Source: an uncultured bacterium (lineage in GTDB: Bacteria > Patescibacteriota > Minisyncoccia > Phycocordibacterales > UBA9973). Taken from it: 8,035 nt of DNA. A program made the position numbers and the translations under genes. This document shows positions 1 through 6,061 of the stretch, one piece after another. The notes under the pieces are model-generated. The model was given only the letters and a program-made list of their open reading frames with translations, searched no databases and was not told where the DNA came from. The stretch lies in NCBI GenBank assembly GCA_903907175.1, contig CAIVNB010000046.1, forward strand, positions 1 through 8,035, read 5' to 3'. How positions within the stretch are numbered: position 1 is the first letter of the stretch; every line of letters starts with the position of its first letter.

Positions 1-2
1 AC

Positions 3-149
3 TCTCTTTACGCACCCAAAGAACCGCATCTAAAAGGATTAAAAAGATTAGCGTTACATGCTAAATCTATCGAATTCAAAAATTTAAAAGGAAAAATTAT
101 TAAAATAGAGTCTTCTGTGCCGAAAGAAATACTCGTGTTAGTTAAATAA
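3..149 (+). CDS. C-terminal end of an unidentified protein (5' truncated)
   Basis: This is the only + strand frame open from the window edge; the other two hit stops early. It gives 48 codons and a TAA stop. The visible tail is basic and rich in Lys, Leu and Ile, and ends in a hydrophobic strand (EILVLVK). I recognise no family motif and assign no function. Two hairpins with U-rich tails follow within about 80 bases, which fits the end of a transcription unit and supports this being a real gene end. The start lies outside the window. Confidence 0.55.
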   Translation, partial: SLYAPKEPHLKGLKRLALHAKSIEFKNLKGKIIKIESSVPKEILVLVK

Positions 150-179
150 TTATTTATTGTGAGAAATGTTATCAACAAG

Positions 180-201
180 AGGTTTATTAAACCTAATTTT
201 T
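180..201 (+). terminator. Weak intrinsic terminator, first of two in tandem
   Basis: The inverted repeat AGGTTT (180-185) / AAACCT (189-194) has a 3-nt loop and is followed by AATTTTT. The stem is only 6 bp and AT-rich, so alone it would be weak. It sits 30 nt after the stop codon of the upstream gene. Confidence 0.4.
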
Positions 202-203
202 AT

Positions 204-230
204 AGGTAAAATTTGGTTTACCTTTATTTT
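204..230 (+). terminator. Intrinsic terminator overlapping the glmS promoter
   Basis: A perfect 7-bp inverted repeat, AGGTAAA (204-210) / TTTACCT (217-223), has a 6-nt loop and is followed directly by TTATTTT. It is the second hairpin after the upstream gene. Its 3' arm contains the TTTACC proposed as the glmS -35 element. Confidence 0.5.
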
Positions 231-246
231 CTAATTTTGCTATATT
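217..246 (+). promoter_or_regulatory. Predicted sigma-70-type promoter of glmS, leaderless geometry
   Basis: The candidate -35 is TTTACC (217-222). After an 18-nt spacer comes TATATT (241-246), preceded by TGC (238-240), giving an extended -10. Six bases separate the hexamer from the ATG at 253, so the expected transcription start coincides with the start codon. There is no Shine-Dalgarno sequence. No glmS ribozyme fold is apparent in the short upstream gap. Confidence 0.6.
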
Positions 247-252
247 GATAGT

Positions 253-2100
253 ATGTGTGGAATTGTTGGATACATTGGGAAAAGAGAAGCTTGGCCAATC
301 TTAATTAAAGGTTTGGAGCGTTTAGAATATCGAGGATACGATTCTGCTGGAGTTGCAATTATGAATTCGGGGGCTATTTCGGTATATAAAAAATTAGGAA
401 AAGTTTCAGAACTTTCTAAATTTGTAAAAAACAAAAGTGATAAAAATATTTCTGGACTTGTAGGGATAGCGCATACTCGTTGGGCAACGCACGGTGAACC
501 ATCCGATAAAAATGCACACCCCCATCTTTCTATGAGTGGTGATATTGCAGTAGTTCATAATGGCATAATAGAAAATTATCTTTCTCTTAAAAAAGTTTTA
601 ATTGAAAAAGGTTTTAAGTTTAAAAGTGATACAGACACAGAAGTAATTTCTAATTTAATTGAGGATATAAAAAAAAGTGCAAAGGTTTCATTTGACGAAG
701 CAGTTCGACTTGCATTACTCGAAGTCGTAGGAGCCTATGCAATCGTCGTTTTGTCTAAAGATGATCCCAATACTATTGTTGTCGCCAAAAAGGGGAGTCC
801 AGTAGTTATCGGCATTGGAAAAGAAGAATTTTTTATAGCATCTGATGCCACGCCAATAATCGAATATACCGATAAAGTTATTTACCTGGATGATAATGAG
901 ATGGCAATTATAAAAAATGGTAAGTTGCTAGTGAAAACAATAGAGAATGAAGTAAAAAATCCATACATTCAAAAACTCGAGATGAAAATAGAAGAACTTG
1001 AGAAAGGCGGATTTCCACACTTTATGCTTAAAGAAATTTATGAACAACCTCGTTCTATAAAAGATAGTATGCGTGGGAGAATAAGTGCAAAAGATGGAAT
1101 GATAAAATTGGGCGGGATAGAATGCCATCAAGACAAATTAATAAATGCGAAAAGAATAATAATTCTTGCTTGTGGAACAAGTTGGCACGCAGGTCTTGAA
1201 GCAAAATATTTTTTTGAGGAAATTGCAAAAACACCAACTATCGTAGAATATGCTTCAGAATTTAGATATAGAAACCCTGTAATTTATCCTGATGATTTAG
1301 TGATAGTGATTTCTCAATCAGGTGAGACCGCAGATACCTTAGCTGCACTAAAGCTCGCAAAAGAAAAAGGTGCTACAGTTTTTGGGGTTTGCAATGTTGT
1401 TGGATCTTCTATTCCACGTGCGACAGATGCTGGTGTATATACCCATGCTGGTCCTGAGATAGGAGTTGCTTCTACAAAAGCTTTTACTGCTCAGCTTACA
1501 GTGCTCTTTCTCATGTGTATTTTCCTTGCAGACAAAAAAGAAGTCTTAAGTAAAAAGGAAATAAAAAAATTATTGATTGAGCTTGAAAACATACCAGAAA
1601 AAGTGGAGAAAGCTCTTTTATGTAATGATAGTGTAAAAAAAATAGCAGAGAAATTAAAAAATATGAAGAATTTTATTTATCTTGGCAGAGGGTATGGTTT
1701 TCCGCTGGCCTTGGAAGGTGCCCTTAAGATTAAAGAGATTTCTTATATTCATGCTGACGGTTATCCTGCAGGAGAAATGAAACACGGTCCGATTGCCCTA
1801 GTTGATGAGAATATGCCAGTTGTATTTATTGCTAACCATAGTGCGCTTTATGAAAAAGTGGTCAGTAATATGATGGAAGTTAAAGCACGCAAAGGAGTGG
1901 TTGTAGCAATTATCACAAAAGGTGATACAAATATTAAAAAAATTGCTGATTACTGTATAGAAATACCAGAGACAACAGATGTAATGATGCCATTTGTCGC
2001 ATCCGTTCCTCTTCAACTTTTAGCATATCATGTAGCACGCTTGCGGGGTTGTGATATAGATAAACCACGTAATTTAGCAAAAAGTGTAACAGTAGAATAA
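253..2100 (+). CDS. glmS: Glutamine-fructose-6-phosphate aminotransferase (isomerizing)
   Basis: GlmS makes glucosamine-6-phosphate from fructose-6-phosphate and glutamine, the first committed step toward UDP-GlcNAc and peptidoglycan; it is cytoplasmic. At 615 aa it is full length. The N-terminal class II glutaminase domain (about 2-220) starts MCGIVGYIG, with Cys2 becoming the nucleophile after Met removal. It also has HTRWATHG (74-81) and HNGIIENY (102-109). The first SIS domain contains CGTSWHAG (307-314) and SQSGETADT (354-362). The second contains EGALKIKEISYIHADGY (488-504) and GEMKHGP (507-513). The tail ends PRNLAKSVTVE, with the active-site Lys at 610. The start is fixed because Cys must follow Met. 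The next gene, a GlmU-like acetyltransferase 36 nt downstream, acts in the same pathway. Confidence 0.98.
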   Translation: MCGIVGYIGKREAWPILIKGLERLEYRGYDSAGVAIMNSGAISVYKKLGKVSELSKFVKNKSDKNISGLVGIAHTRWATHGEPSDKNAHPHLSMSGDIAVVHNGIIENYLSLKKVLIEKGFKFKSDTDTEVISNLIEDIKKSAKVSFDEAVRLALLEVVGAYAIVVLSKDDPNTIVVAKKGSPVVIGIGKEEFFIASDATPIIEYTDKVIYLDDNEMAIIKNGKLLVKTIENEVKNPYIQKLEMKIEELEKGGFPHFMLKEIYEQPRSIKDSMRGRISAKDGMIKLGGIECHQDKLINAKRIIILACGTSWHAGLEAKYFFEEIAKTPTIVEYASEFRYRNPVIYPDDLVIVISQSGETADTLAALKLAKEKGATVFGVCNVVGSSIPRATDAGVYTHAGPEIGVASTKAFTAQLTVLFLMCIFLADKKEVLSKKEIKKLLIELENIPEKVEKALLCNDSVKKIAEKLKNMKNFIYLGRGYGFPLALEGALKIKEISYIHADGYPAGEMKHGPIALVDENMPVVFIANHSALYEKVVSNMMEVKARKGVVVAIITKGDTNIKKIADYCIEIPETTDVMMPFVASVPLQLLAYHVARLRGCDIDKPRNLAKSVTVE

Positions 2101-2136
2101 AGATAGGTATTAGGCACTAGACTTTAGAAAAAACAA

Positions 2137-2928
2137 ATGCAAAATATAAAAGAAAAAATAAATAAAGTACTTCTAATTAGAGAAAATTTAGAGAAAGATA
2201 TGTCTTGGCTTGCGAAAGGGAAGAAGAAATTTAAAAAGGGAATTTATTTTGGCAAAAATGTTGTGATTGAGCCAAATGTTTTTTTTGACACAAGTGAGGG
2301 AGAAATCATCATTGATCATGAGACAAAAATAAAAGCTGGCAGTATTTTGCGTGGGCCACTATATATAGGGCTACATAGTACAGTTAATAGTTTGGCTGAG
2401 ATTTCCTGTTCTCGAATCGGCGACCATTGTAAAATAGGAGGGGAGGTAGACCATGTCTTTATGCAAAGTTATTCAAATAAACAGCATTATGGATATTTGG
2501 GATGGAGTTATGTCGGCTCGTGGGTAAATATTGGTGGAGGAACAAGTATCGCAACTCTCAAAAATACTTATTCAAATGTGAAAGTGGGGGATATAGATAC
2601 CGGCTCGCAATTTTTTGGTTCTATTATGGGCGACTATGTAAAAACTGCTGTAAATACTTCAATTTTTTGTGGAAAAATTATTGGGGAATCGGCACATCTA
2701 TATGGCACTGTGACCGAAGACGTGCCCGCATTTACGAGTCACGTGCGTCCAGGAGTATTTTATGAAATACCGCTTGAGATTGCCGAGAAAATCCAAATTG
2801 CTATGACAAAAAGGCGAAACGTAAAATGGACCGCAACCGACAGCAAAAATTTCGAAAAACTTCACAAAGACACCGAATCTGATCGCAAACTAGCAAAAGC
2901 CCAAAAAGGAAAGTTTTCTTTTAAATAA
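2137..2928 (+). CDS. Stand-alone left-handed beta-helix acyltransferase, GlmU C-terminal-like
   Basis: The 263-aa protein is dominated by hexapeptide-repeat beta-helix sequence (about 38-200), with a short helical N-terminus (1-30) and a Lys-rich C-terminal tail (about 212-263). The segment RGPLYIG...GGEVDHV...SNKQHYGYLG...NIGGGT closely resembles the acetyltransferase half of the alternative bifunctional GlmU known from Bacteroidetes. Aligned by eye to E. coli GlmU, H117, Y120 and N131 match catalytic/substrate residues H363, Y366 and N377, while T140 sits where N386 would be. There is no N-terminal nucleotidyltransferase domain. The likely role, by inference, is acetylation of glucosamine-1-phosphate or a related amino sugar, supported by glmS directly upstream. 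The 36-nt gap has no clear promoter or Shine-Dalgarno sequence, so readthrough from glmS is plausible. It could instead be another sugar O- or N-acetyltransferase. Confidence 0.8.
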   Translation: MQNIKEKINKVLLIRENLEKDMSWLAKGKKKFKKGIYFGKNVVIEPNVFFDTSEGEIIIDHETKIKAGSILRGPLYIGLHSTVNSLAEISCSRIGDHCKIGGEVDHVFMQSYSNKQHYGYLGWSYVGSWVNIGGGTSIATLKNTYSNVKVGDIDTGSQFFGSIMGDYVKTAVNTSIFCGKIIGESAHLYGTVTEDVPAFTSHVRPGVFYEIPLEIAEKIQIAMTKRRNVKWTATDSKNFEKLHKDTESDRKLAKAQKGKFSFK

Positions 2929-2929
2929 T

Positions 2930-3541
2930 ATGATAAAGATTGTATATTTTGATTTTGATGGAGTTCTTACACTTGAAGGACATGCATGTCATGAGATTTG
3001 TGGTTATTTGGAACCTATTGCAAAAATACCTGCTGATAAAATTGAGCCAGTATTTCATAATGTAGCAAAACAACTCCTTACAAATGGGAAAAGGTATCAG
3101 GACTATGTTGATGCTATGAATAATGAACTTGGCACTAAACTTACAGCACAAGATATTTTAAATGCAGTTGAAAAATCAAAACTCAATGAAAAAACAATAG
3201 ACGTTATACATATTCTCAAAGATAATCAAATACGAGTTGGCATTCTTACCGATAATAATATAGAACGGTTAGAAATGATTAGAAGACACCCTGATTTTTC
3301 TTTTTTGTCACTAATAATTGGTTCAAGCGAAGTTGGATGCACAAAAGATAATTGCCAGAATATTTTTGAAGAAGCATTAAAACAGGCTAAAGTAAAACCG
3401 GAAGAAGTGTTATTTATTGATAATAATGAAAAGTGTCTAGAGATACCAAAAAAAATGGGTTTTATTACATATTGGCATGACGAAAGTAAAAATAATGTGG
3501 AAGACCTAAAAAGATTTTTACATAATTACAATCTTCTTTAA
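2930..3541 (+). CDS. HAD-superfamily hydrolase (probable small-molecule phosphatase)
   Basis: The 203-aa protein has the four HAD motifs: DFDGVLT with nucleophile D8 and acid/base D10 (motif I), T107 in ILTDNN (II), K139 in GCTKDN (III) and D164 in FIDNNE (IV). A helical cap lies between D10 and about residue 90, as in subfamily I (beta-phosphoglucomutase/YihX-like) enzymes. In motif IV the residue after D164 is Asn where many relatives have a second Asp. There is no signal peptide, so it is cytoplasmic. It begins 1 nt after the beta-helix gene stops, with no plausible promoter or Shine-Dalgarno between, so the two are almost certainly co-transcribed and may be translationally coupled. A sugar phosphate from the amino-sugar pathway is a tempting substrate, but this is inference only. 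Confidence 0.85.
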   Translation: MIKIVYFDFDGVLTLEGHACHEICGYLEPIAKIPADKIEPVFHNVAKQLLTNGKRYQDYVDAMNNELGTKLTAQDILNAVEKSKLNEKTIDVIHILKDNQIRVGILTDNNIERLEMIRRHPDFSFLSLIIGSSEVGCTKDNCQNIFEEALKQAKVKPEEVLFIDNNEKCLEIPKKMGFITYWHDESKNNVEDLKRFLHNYNLL

Positions 3542-3546
3542 TTAAA

Positions 3547-3571
3547 ACTCGCAAGAACCGTCCTTGCGAGT
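3547..3571 (+). terminator. Perfect 9-bp hairpin after the HAD gene
   Basis: The inverted repeat ACTCGCAAG (3547-3555) / CTTGCGAGT (3563-3571) has a 7-nt loop and begins 5 nt after the HAD stop. The stem is much richer in GC than its surroundings. A T-run (TTTTT, 3581-3585) follows only after a 9-nt gap, so it is an imperfect intrinsic terminator on the + strand. On the - strand the stem is followed by TTTAAT. It may also act as an mRNA 3'-end stabiliser. Confidence 0.5.
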
Positions 3572-3594
3572 GTAATGCAATTTTTACAGGAAAG

Positions 3595-3603
3595 TGCTTT
3601 AAT
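3595..3603 (+). promoter_or_regulatory. Predicted extended -10 promoter of kbl, leaderless geometry
   Basis: TGC (3595-3597) followed by TTTAAT (3598-3603) lies exactly six bases before the ATG at 3610. No convincing -35 is present at 16-18 nt spacing; an extended -10 can partly compensate. The six bases before the ATG (AAATAT) are identical to those before the adenosyltransferase gene at 6062. Confidence 0.45.
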
Positions 3604-3609
3604 AAATAT

Positions 3610-4836
3610 ATGTATACAAAAAACTTTGAAGACAATATAAAAAAGGAATTAGAAAATTTAAAACAAGCTGGCAAATTTAAAGTTGAAAGGGAAATCGAAG
3701 GGGCACAGGGACCAGAAGTGGAAATAAAAGGAAAGAAATTTTTGATGTTTGCATCAAATAATTATTTAGGGCTTGCAAATAACCCTGAGGTTGTTAAAAG
3801 CGCGAAAGAAGCTCTCGACACATACGGTTTTGGTCTTTCGTCAGTACGTTTTATTTCTGGCACAGAAACAATCCACAAACAACTCGAAAAGAAATTGGCA
3901 GAATTTTTGGGAGTAGAAGGTGCGATTTTATATTCCACAAATTTTATGGCAAATTTGGGCTTCTTTGCGAGCCTTACAAATGAAGCATTTGGAAGCGACG
4001 GGAATCACGTAGATGCTATTTATTCCGATGAACTTAATCACGCAAGTATTATTGATTCATTTAAACTTTGTAAAAAAGAATCGGTGATAAAAAGAATCTA
4101 CAAGCATGGGGATTTGAAAATGTTGGAACAAATGCTAGAAGAAGATAAAGAAAAAAATTATCGTTTCAAAATAATTGTAACGGATGGAGTTTTTTCAATG
4201 GAAGGATATTTAGCAGATTTACCAAAGATAAAAGAAATTTCTGAAAAACATGAGGCGTTGCTCTTTGTTGACGACGCACATGCTGTTGGAGTGTTGGGGA
4301 GTACTGGAGCAGGCACGCCGGAACATTTTGGTCTGCATGGGAAGATAGATGTACTTTCTGGGACATTTGGGAAAGCACTAGGCGGTGCAGTGGGCGGGTA
4401 TATCGCAGGTAAAAAAGAATTAATAGAATTATTAAGACAAAAATCTCGTACTTATATTTTTTCAAATTCAGTTCCGCCATCTGTAGTAATGGCATCTTTG
4501 AGGGTTCTCGAATTACTCAAAGAAAAACCAGAACTTTTAAGTAAAGTTTCTGAGAATGCAAAATATTTTAGAGAAGGAGCAAAAAAGCTTGGTTTTAATG
4601 TTTTAGAGGGCAATCACCCAATTGTTCCTGTAATGCTTAATGATGCGAAAATTACTCAAGATATGAGTAAAAAACTTTTAGAACACGGACTTTATGTAGT
4701 AGGGTTATGGTTTCCAGTTGTTCCAGAAGGGACTGCTCGACTTCGTTTTCAAGTTTCAGCTGCTCATACAAAGGATCAAATAGATCAAGCGCTCAAAATA
4801 CTTGGAGATGTAGGTAAAGAAATGTCCCTTATATAA
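3610..4836 (+). CDS. kbl: Glycine C-acetyltransferase (2-amino-3-ketobutyrate CoA ligase)-like
   Basis: This 408-aa PLP enzyme belongs to the alpha-oxoamine synthase family (Kbl, BioF, HemA, SPT). Kbl interconverts 2-amino-3-ketobutyrate plus CoA with glycine plus acetyl-CoA in threonine breakdown. The match to E. coli Kbl extends over the whole length: FASNNYLGLANNP (47-59), GFGLSSVRFISGT (73-85), DELNHASIIDS (140-150; H144 stacks on PLP), TDGVFSMEG (191-199), VDDAHAVG (220-227; D221, H224), SGTFGKALGGAVGGY (250-264; Schiff-base K255) and PVVPEGTARLR (369-379). A short insertion (about 126-134) precedes DAIYSDELNH relative to E. coli Kbl. No threonine dehydrogenase lies in the window. BioF or a lipid-forming homologue is less likely given the Kbl-like KSRTYIFSNSVPP (278-290), but substrate specificity cannot be proven by eye. 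Confidence 0.88.
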   Translation: MYTKNFEDNIKKELENLKQAGKFKVEREIEGAQGPEVEIKGKKFLMFASNNYLGLANNPEVVKSAKEALDTYGFGLSSVRFISGTETIHKQLEKKLAEFLGVEGAILYSTNFMANLGFFASLTNEAFGSDGNHVDAIYSDELNHASIIDSFKLCKKESVIKRIYKHGDLKMLEQMLEEDKEKNYRFKIIVTDGVFSMEGYLADLPKIKEISEKHEALLFVDDAHAVGVLGSTGAGTPEHFGLHGKIDVLSGTFGKALGGAVGGYIAGKKELIELLRQKSRTYIFSNSVPPSVVMASLRVLELLKEKPELLSKVSENAKYFREGAKKLGFNVLEGNHPIVPVMLNDAKITQDMSKKLLEHGLYVVGLWFPVVPEGTARLRFQVSAAHTKDQIDQALKILGDVGKEMSLI

Positions 4837-4849
4837 TTTATTTGTAAGT

Positions 4850-4878
4850 TTGCCATAAATAAGGTTTTATGCTAAAGT
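4850..4878 (+). promoter_or_regulatory. Predicted sigma-70-type promoter of rplS, leaderless geometry
   Basis: TTGCCA (4850-4855) is separated by 17 nt from TAAAGT (4873-4878), which is preceded by TGC. Six bases then lead to the ATG at 4885, placing the expected transcription start on the start codon. This is the best complete -35/-10 pair among the leaderless-type promoters here. Confidence 0.6.
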
Positions 4879-4884
4879 CTTTCC

Positions 4885-5304
4885 ATGGCAGTTACAAAAA
4901 TACAATTAAGTCCAGTGGACATAGAAGCTCGCAGTAAGATTGATTTTAATGCGGGTGATACAGTTCGTGTTTGGTCTAAAATATTAGATGAAAAAGGCAA
5001 GATTCGTCTTCAGGCTTTTGAAGGGTTAGTACTTGCTCGAAAACATGGCAAAGAAATTGGTGCTACTTTTACAGTACGAAGAGTGGCCTCAGGTGTTGGA
5101 GTTGAAAGAATTTTCCCACTGTTTTCTCCAAATATAGATAAAATTGAAGTAACAAAGAAATCTCGTGCTCGCCGATCAAAATTATATTATGTCAGAACTA
5201 AGGCTGTAAAAGACGTACGAAGGAAATTACGTTCAATAACTCAAAATGAGATTGCAGCGGATGAAGAAATTGAGAAAGAAATAGAAGAGACTAAAAAAGA
5301 ATAA
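4885..5304 (+). CDS. rplS: 50S ribosomal protein L19
   Basis: L19 binds 23S rRNA at the subunit interface. The 139-aa protein has the family core: GDTVRVWSKI (24-33), a KIRLQAFEGLVLARK segment, FTVRRVASGVGVERIFPLFSP (62-82), IDKIEV and RRSKLYYVR (96-104). After the core there is a charged tail (about 118-139) dominated by Glu and Lys, longer than in many bacterial L19s. The rest of a typical trmD-rplS neighbourhood is absent. It is preceded by its own promoter and followed by a strong terminator, so it appears to be a single-gene transcript. Confidence 0.97.
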   Translation: MAVTKIQLSPVDIEARSKIDFNAGDTVRVWSKILDEKGKIRLQAFEGLVLARKHGKEIGATFTVRRVASGVGVERIFPLFSPNIDKIEVTKKSRARRSKLYYVRTKAVKDVRRKLRSITQNEIAADEEIEKEIEETKKE

Positions 5305-5311
5305 TAAAAAT

Positions 5312-5352
5312 AAAAAAATCCACCCATTCGATAGACTCAGGGTGGATTTTTT
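5312..5352 (+). terminator. Strong intrinsic terminator of rplS
   Basis: The core stem TCCACCC (5319-5325) / GGGTGGA (5340-5346) is extended by A-tract/T-tract pairing (5313-5318 with 5347-5352), giving 13 bp with a 14-nt loop and a six-T tail. It starts a few bases after the rplS stop. The symmetric A and T tracts would allow termination from either strand. Confidence 0.88.
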
Positions 5353-5360
5353 GATAGAGT
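5332..5360 (+). promoter_or_regulatory. Predicted promoter of tRNA-Leu and maf
   Basis: TAGACT (5332-5337, 4 of 6 to the -35 consensus) is 17 nt from TAGAGT (5355-5360), which is preceded by TGA, giving an extended -10. The expected start at about 5367 is just before the mature tRNA 5' end at 5369. The -35 lies in the loop of the rplS terminator. Confidence 0.45.
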
Positions 5361-5368
5361 TTTAGTAT

Positions 5369-5452
5369 GCGCGGGTGGCGAAACTGGTAGACGTACTACC
5401 TTGAGGTGGTAGCGCCCTCACGGGCATGGGAGTTCGAGTCTCCCTCCGCGCA
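5369..5452 (+). tRNA. tRNA-Leu (anticodon GAG)
   Basis: The 84-nt class II cloverleaf was folded by eye. Acceptor GCGCGGG (5369-5375) pairs with TCCGCGC (5445-5451), with one G-T pair. The anticodon stem CTACC/GGTAG encloses loop TTGAGGT, with anticodon GAG at 5403-5405, reading CUC/CUU Leu codons. The long variable arm has stem GCCC/GGGC. The T arm is GGGAG-TTCGAGT-CTCCC. The discriminator is A (5452), as expected for Leu, and the 3' CCA is not encoded, so it must be added after transcription. maf starts 12 nt downstream on the same strand, suggesting one precursor transcript. Confidence 0.96.
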
Positions 5453-5464
5453 CAAATTAAAGAT

Positions 5465-6049
5465 ATGGCAAGAAAAATTATCTTAGCTTCGACTTCACCA
5501 AAGAGAAAAGAATTATTGGCAAAAGCCGGACTTAAGTTCGAGGTTGTTTCGAGTGATTATATCGAAGATATGACCTTACCCCTAGCTCCAAGAGAGCTTG
5601 CCACATTTTTATCTAGAGGAAAAGCAGAGACAGTAGTTAAAAAATATAAAAATGCAGTTATTATTTCTGCAGATACGTTTATTTATTTTAAAGGGAAAGT
5701 TATAGGGAAACCACATACGAAAGAAAAAGCGCTCGAAACATTAAAAAAACTGAGTGGACATACTCATTCAGTTTTTACTGGTTTTACAGTGATAGATACA
5801 AAAAATTCAAAGATAATTTCTCAGGCGGTTGAGACCAAAATTACTTTCAAAAAATTATCTATAAAAATTATTAGAGATTATATAAAAGAAGGGAACCCTT
5901 TAAAATACGCAGGTTCATATACCTTGAATGATATTACAGAAAAATCTTTTGTAGAAAAAGTAGAAGGTGATTCATTGAATGTTATCGGCTTGCCAGTTAG
6001 TGTTTTAATGAAGGTATTAAAAAAGTTTGGAATTGAAGTAAAAAATTGA
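5465..6049 (+). CDS. maf: Maf-family nucleotide pyrophosphatase
   Basis: Maf proteins hydrolyse non-canonical or surplus nucleoside triphosphates (dTTP/UTP-type or m7GTP-type) to monophosphates. The 194-aa protein, of usual length, starts ARKIILASTSPKRKELL, then has K53 (RGKAE), ISADT with catalytic D70 (67-71), GKP with K82, and a C-terminal EGDSLNVIGLP (168-178). The first Arg of the usual SPRR signature is Lys (SPKR, 11-14), and the region after AGSY (149-152) lacks the usual Gln, so substrate class is uncertain. The start at 5465 was chosen because the frame's earlier ATG at 5426 lies inside the tRNA and adds residues unlike the family. No Shine-Dalgarno is present, and the gene probably depends on the tRNA promoter. 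It ends with TGA, used as a true stop. Confidence 0.92.
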   Translation: MARKIILASTSPKRKELLAKAGLKFEVVSSDYIEDMTLPLAPRELATFLSRGKAETVVKKYKNAVIISADTFIYFKGKVIGKPHTKEKALETLKKLSGHTHSVFTGFTVIDTKNSKIISQAVETKITFKKLSIKIIRDYIKEGNPLKYAGSYTLNDITEKSFVEKVEGDSLNVIGLPVSVLMKVLKKFGIEVKN

Positions 6050-6055
6050 TATATT
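6027..6055 (+). promoter_or_regulatory. Predicted promoter of the cobalamin adenosyltransferase gene
   Basis: TTGGAA (6027-6032) is 17 nt from TATATT (6050-6055), preceded by TGA (6047-6049). Six bases follow to the ATG at 6062. The TGA of the extended -10 is also the stop codon of maf, so the promoter is nested in the end of that gene. AT-richness makes chance hexamers common, but spacing and geometry match the other leaderless-type promoters. Confidence 0.5.
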
Positions 6056-6061
6056 AAATAT

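Noticed and set aside
150..252. Possible glmS ribozyme/riboswitch
   Set aside because: The gap of about 103 bases holds two small terminator hairpins and a promoter adjoining the ATG; the expected leader length is near zero, so no transcribed ribozyme fits.
2502..2765. 87-codon + strand frame inside the beta-helix gene
   Set aside because: It is an out-of-frame shadow of the acetyltransferase, with Trp/Lys/Arg-skewed composition and no recognisable domain.
4166..4495. 109-codon open frame on the - strand
   Set aside because: It lies wholly inside kbl, antisense to conserved codons, with Leu/His-rich composition typical of a shadow frame and no promoter of its own.
5426..5464. N-terminal extension of maf from an upstream ATG
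   Set aside because: This ATG lies within the variable arm of tRNA-Leu; the added residues have no Maf similarity, while the family's N-terminus begins right after the ATG at 5465.
6047..6049. TGA possibly recoded as Gly or Trp
   Set aside because: The maf product ends at the usual family length at this TGA, and Trp and Gly are encoded by ordinary codons elsewhere, so TGA is read as stop.
6050..6061. Possible cobalamin riboswitch before the adenosyltransferase
   Set aside because: Only 12 bases separate it from maf, and no B12-box-like sequence was seen.
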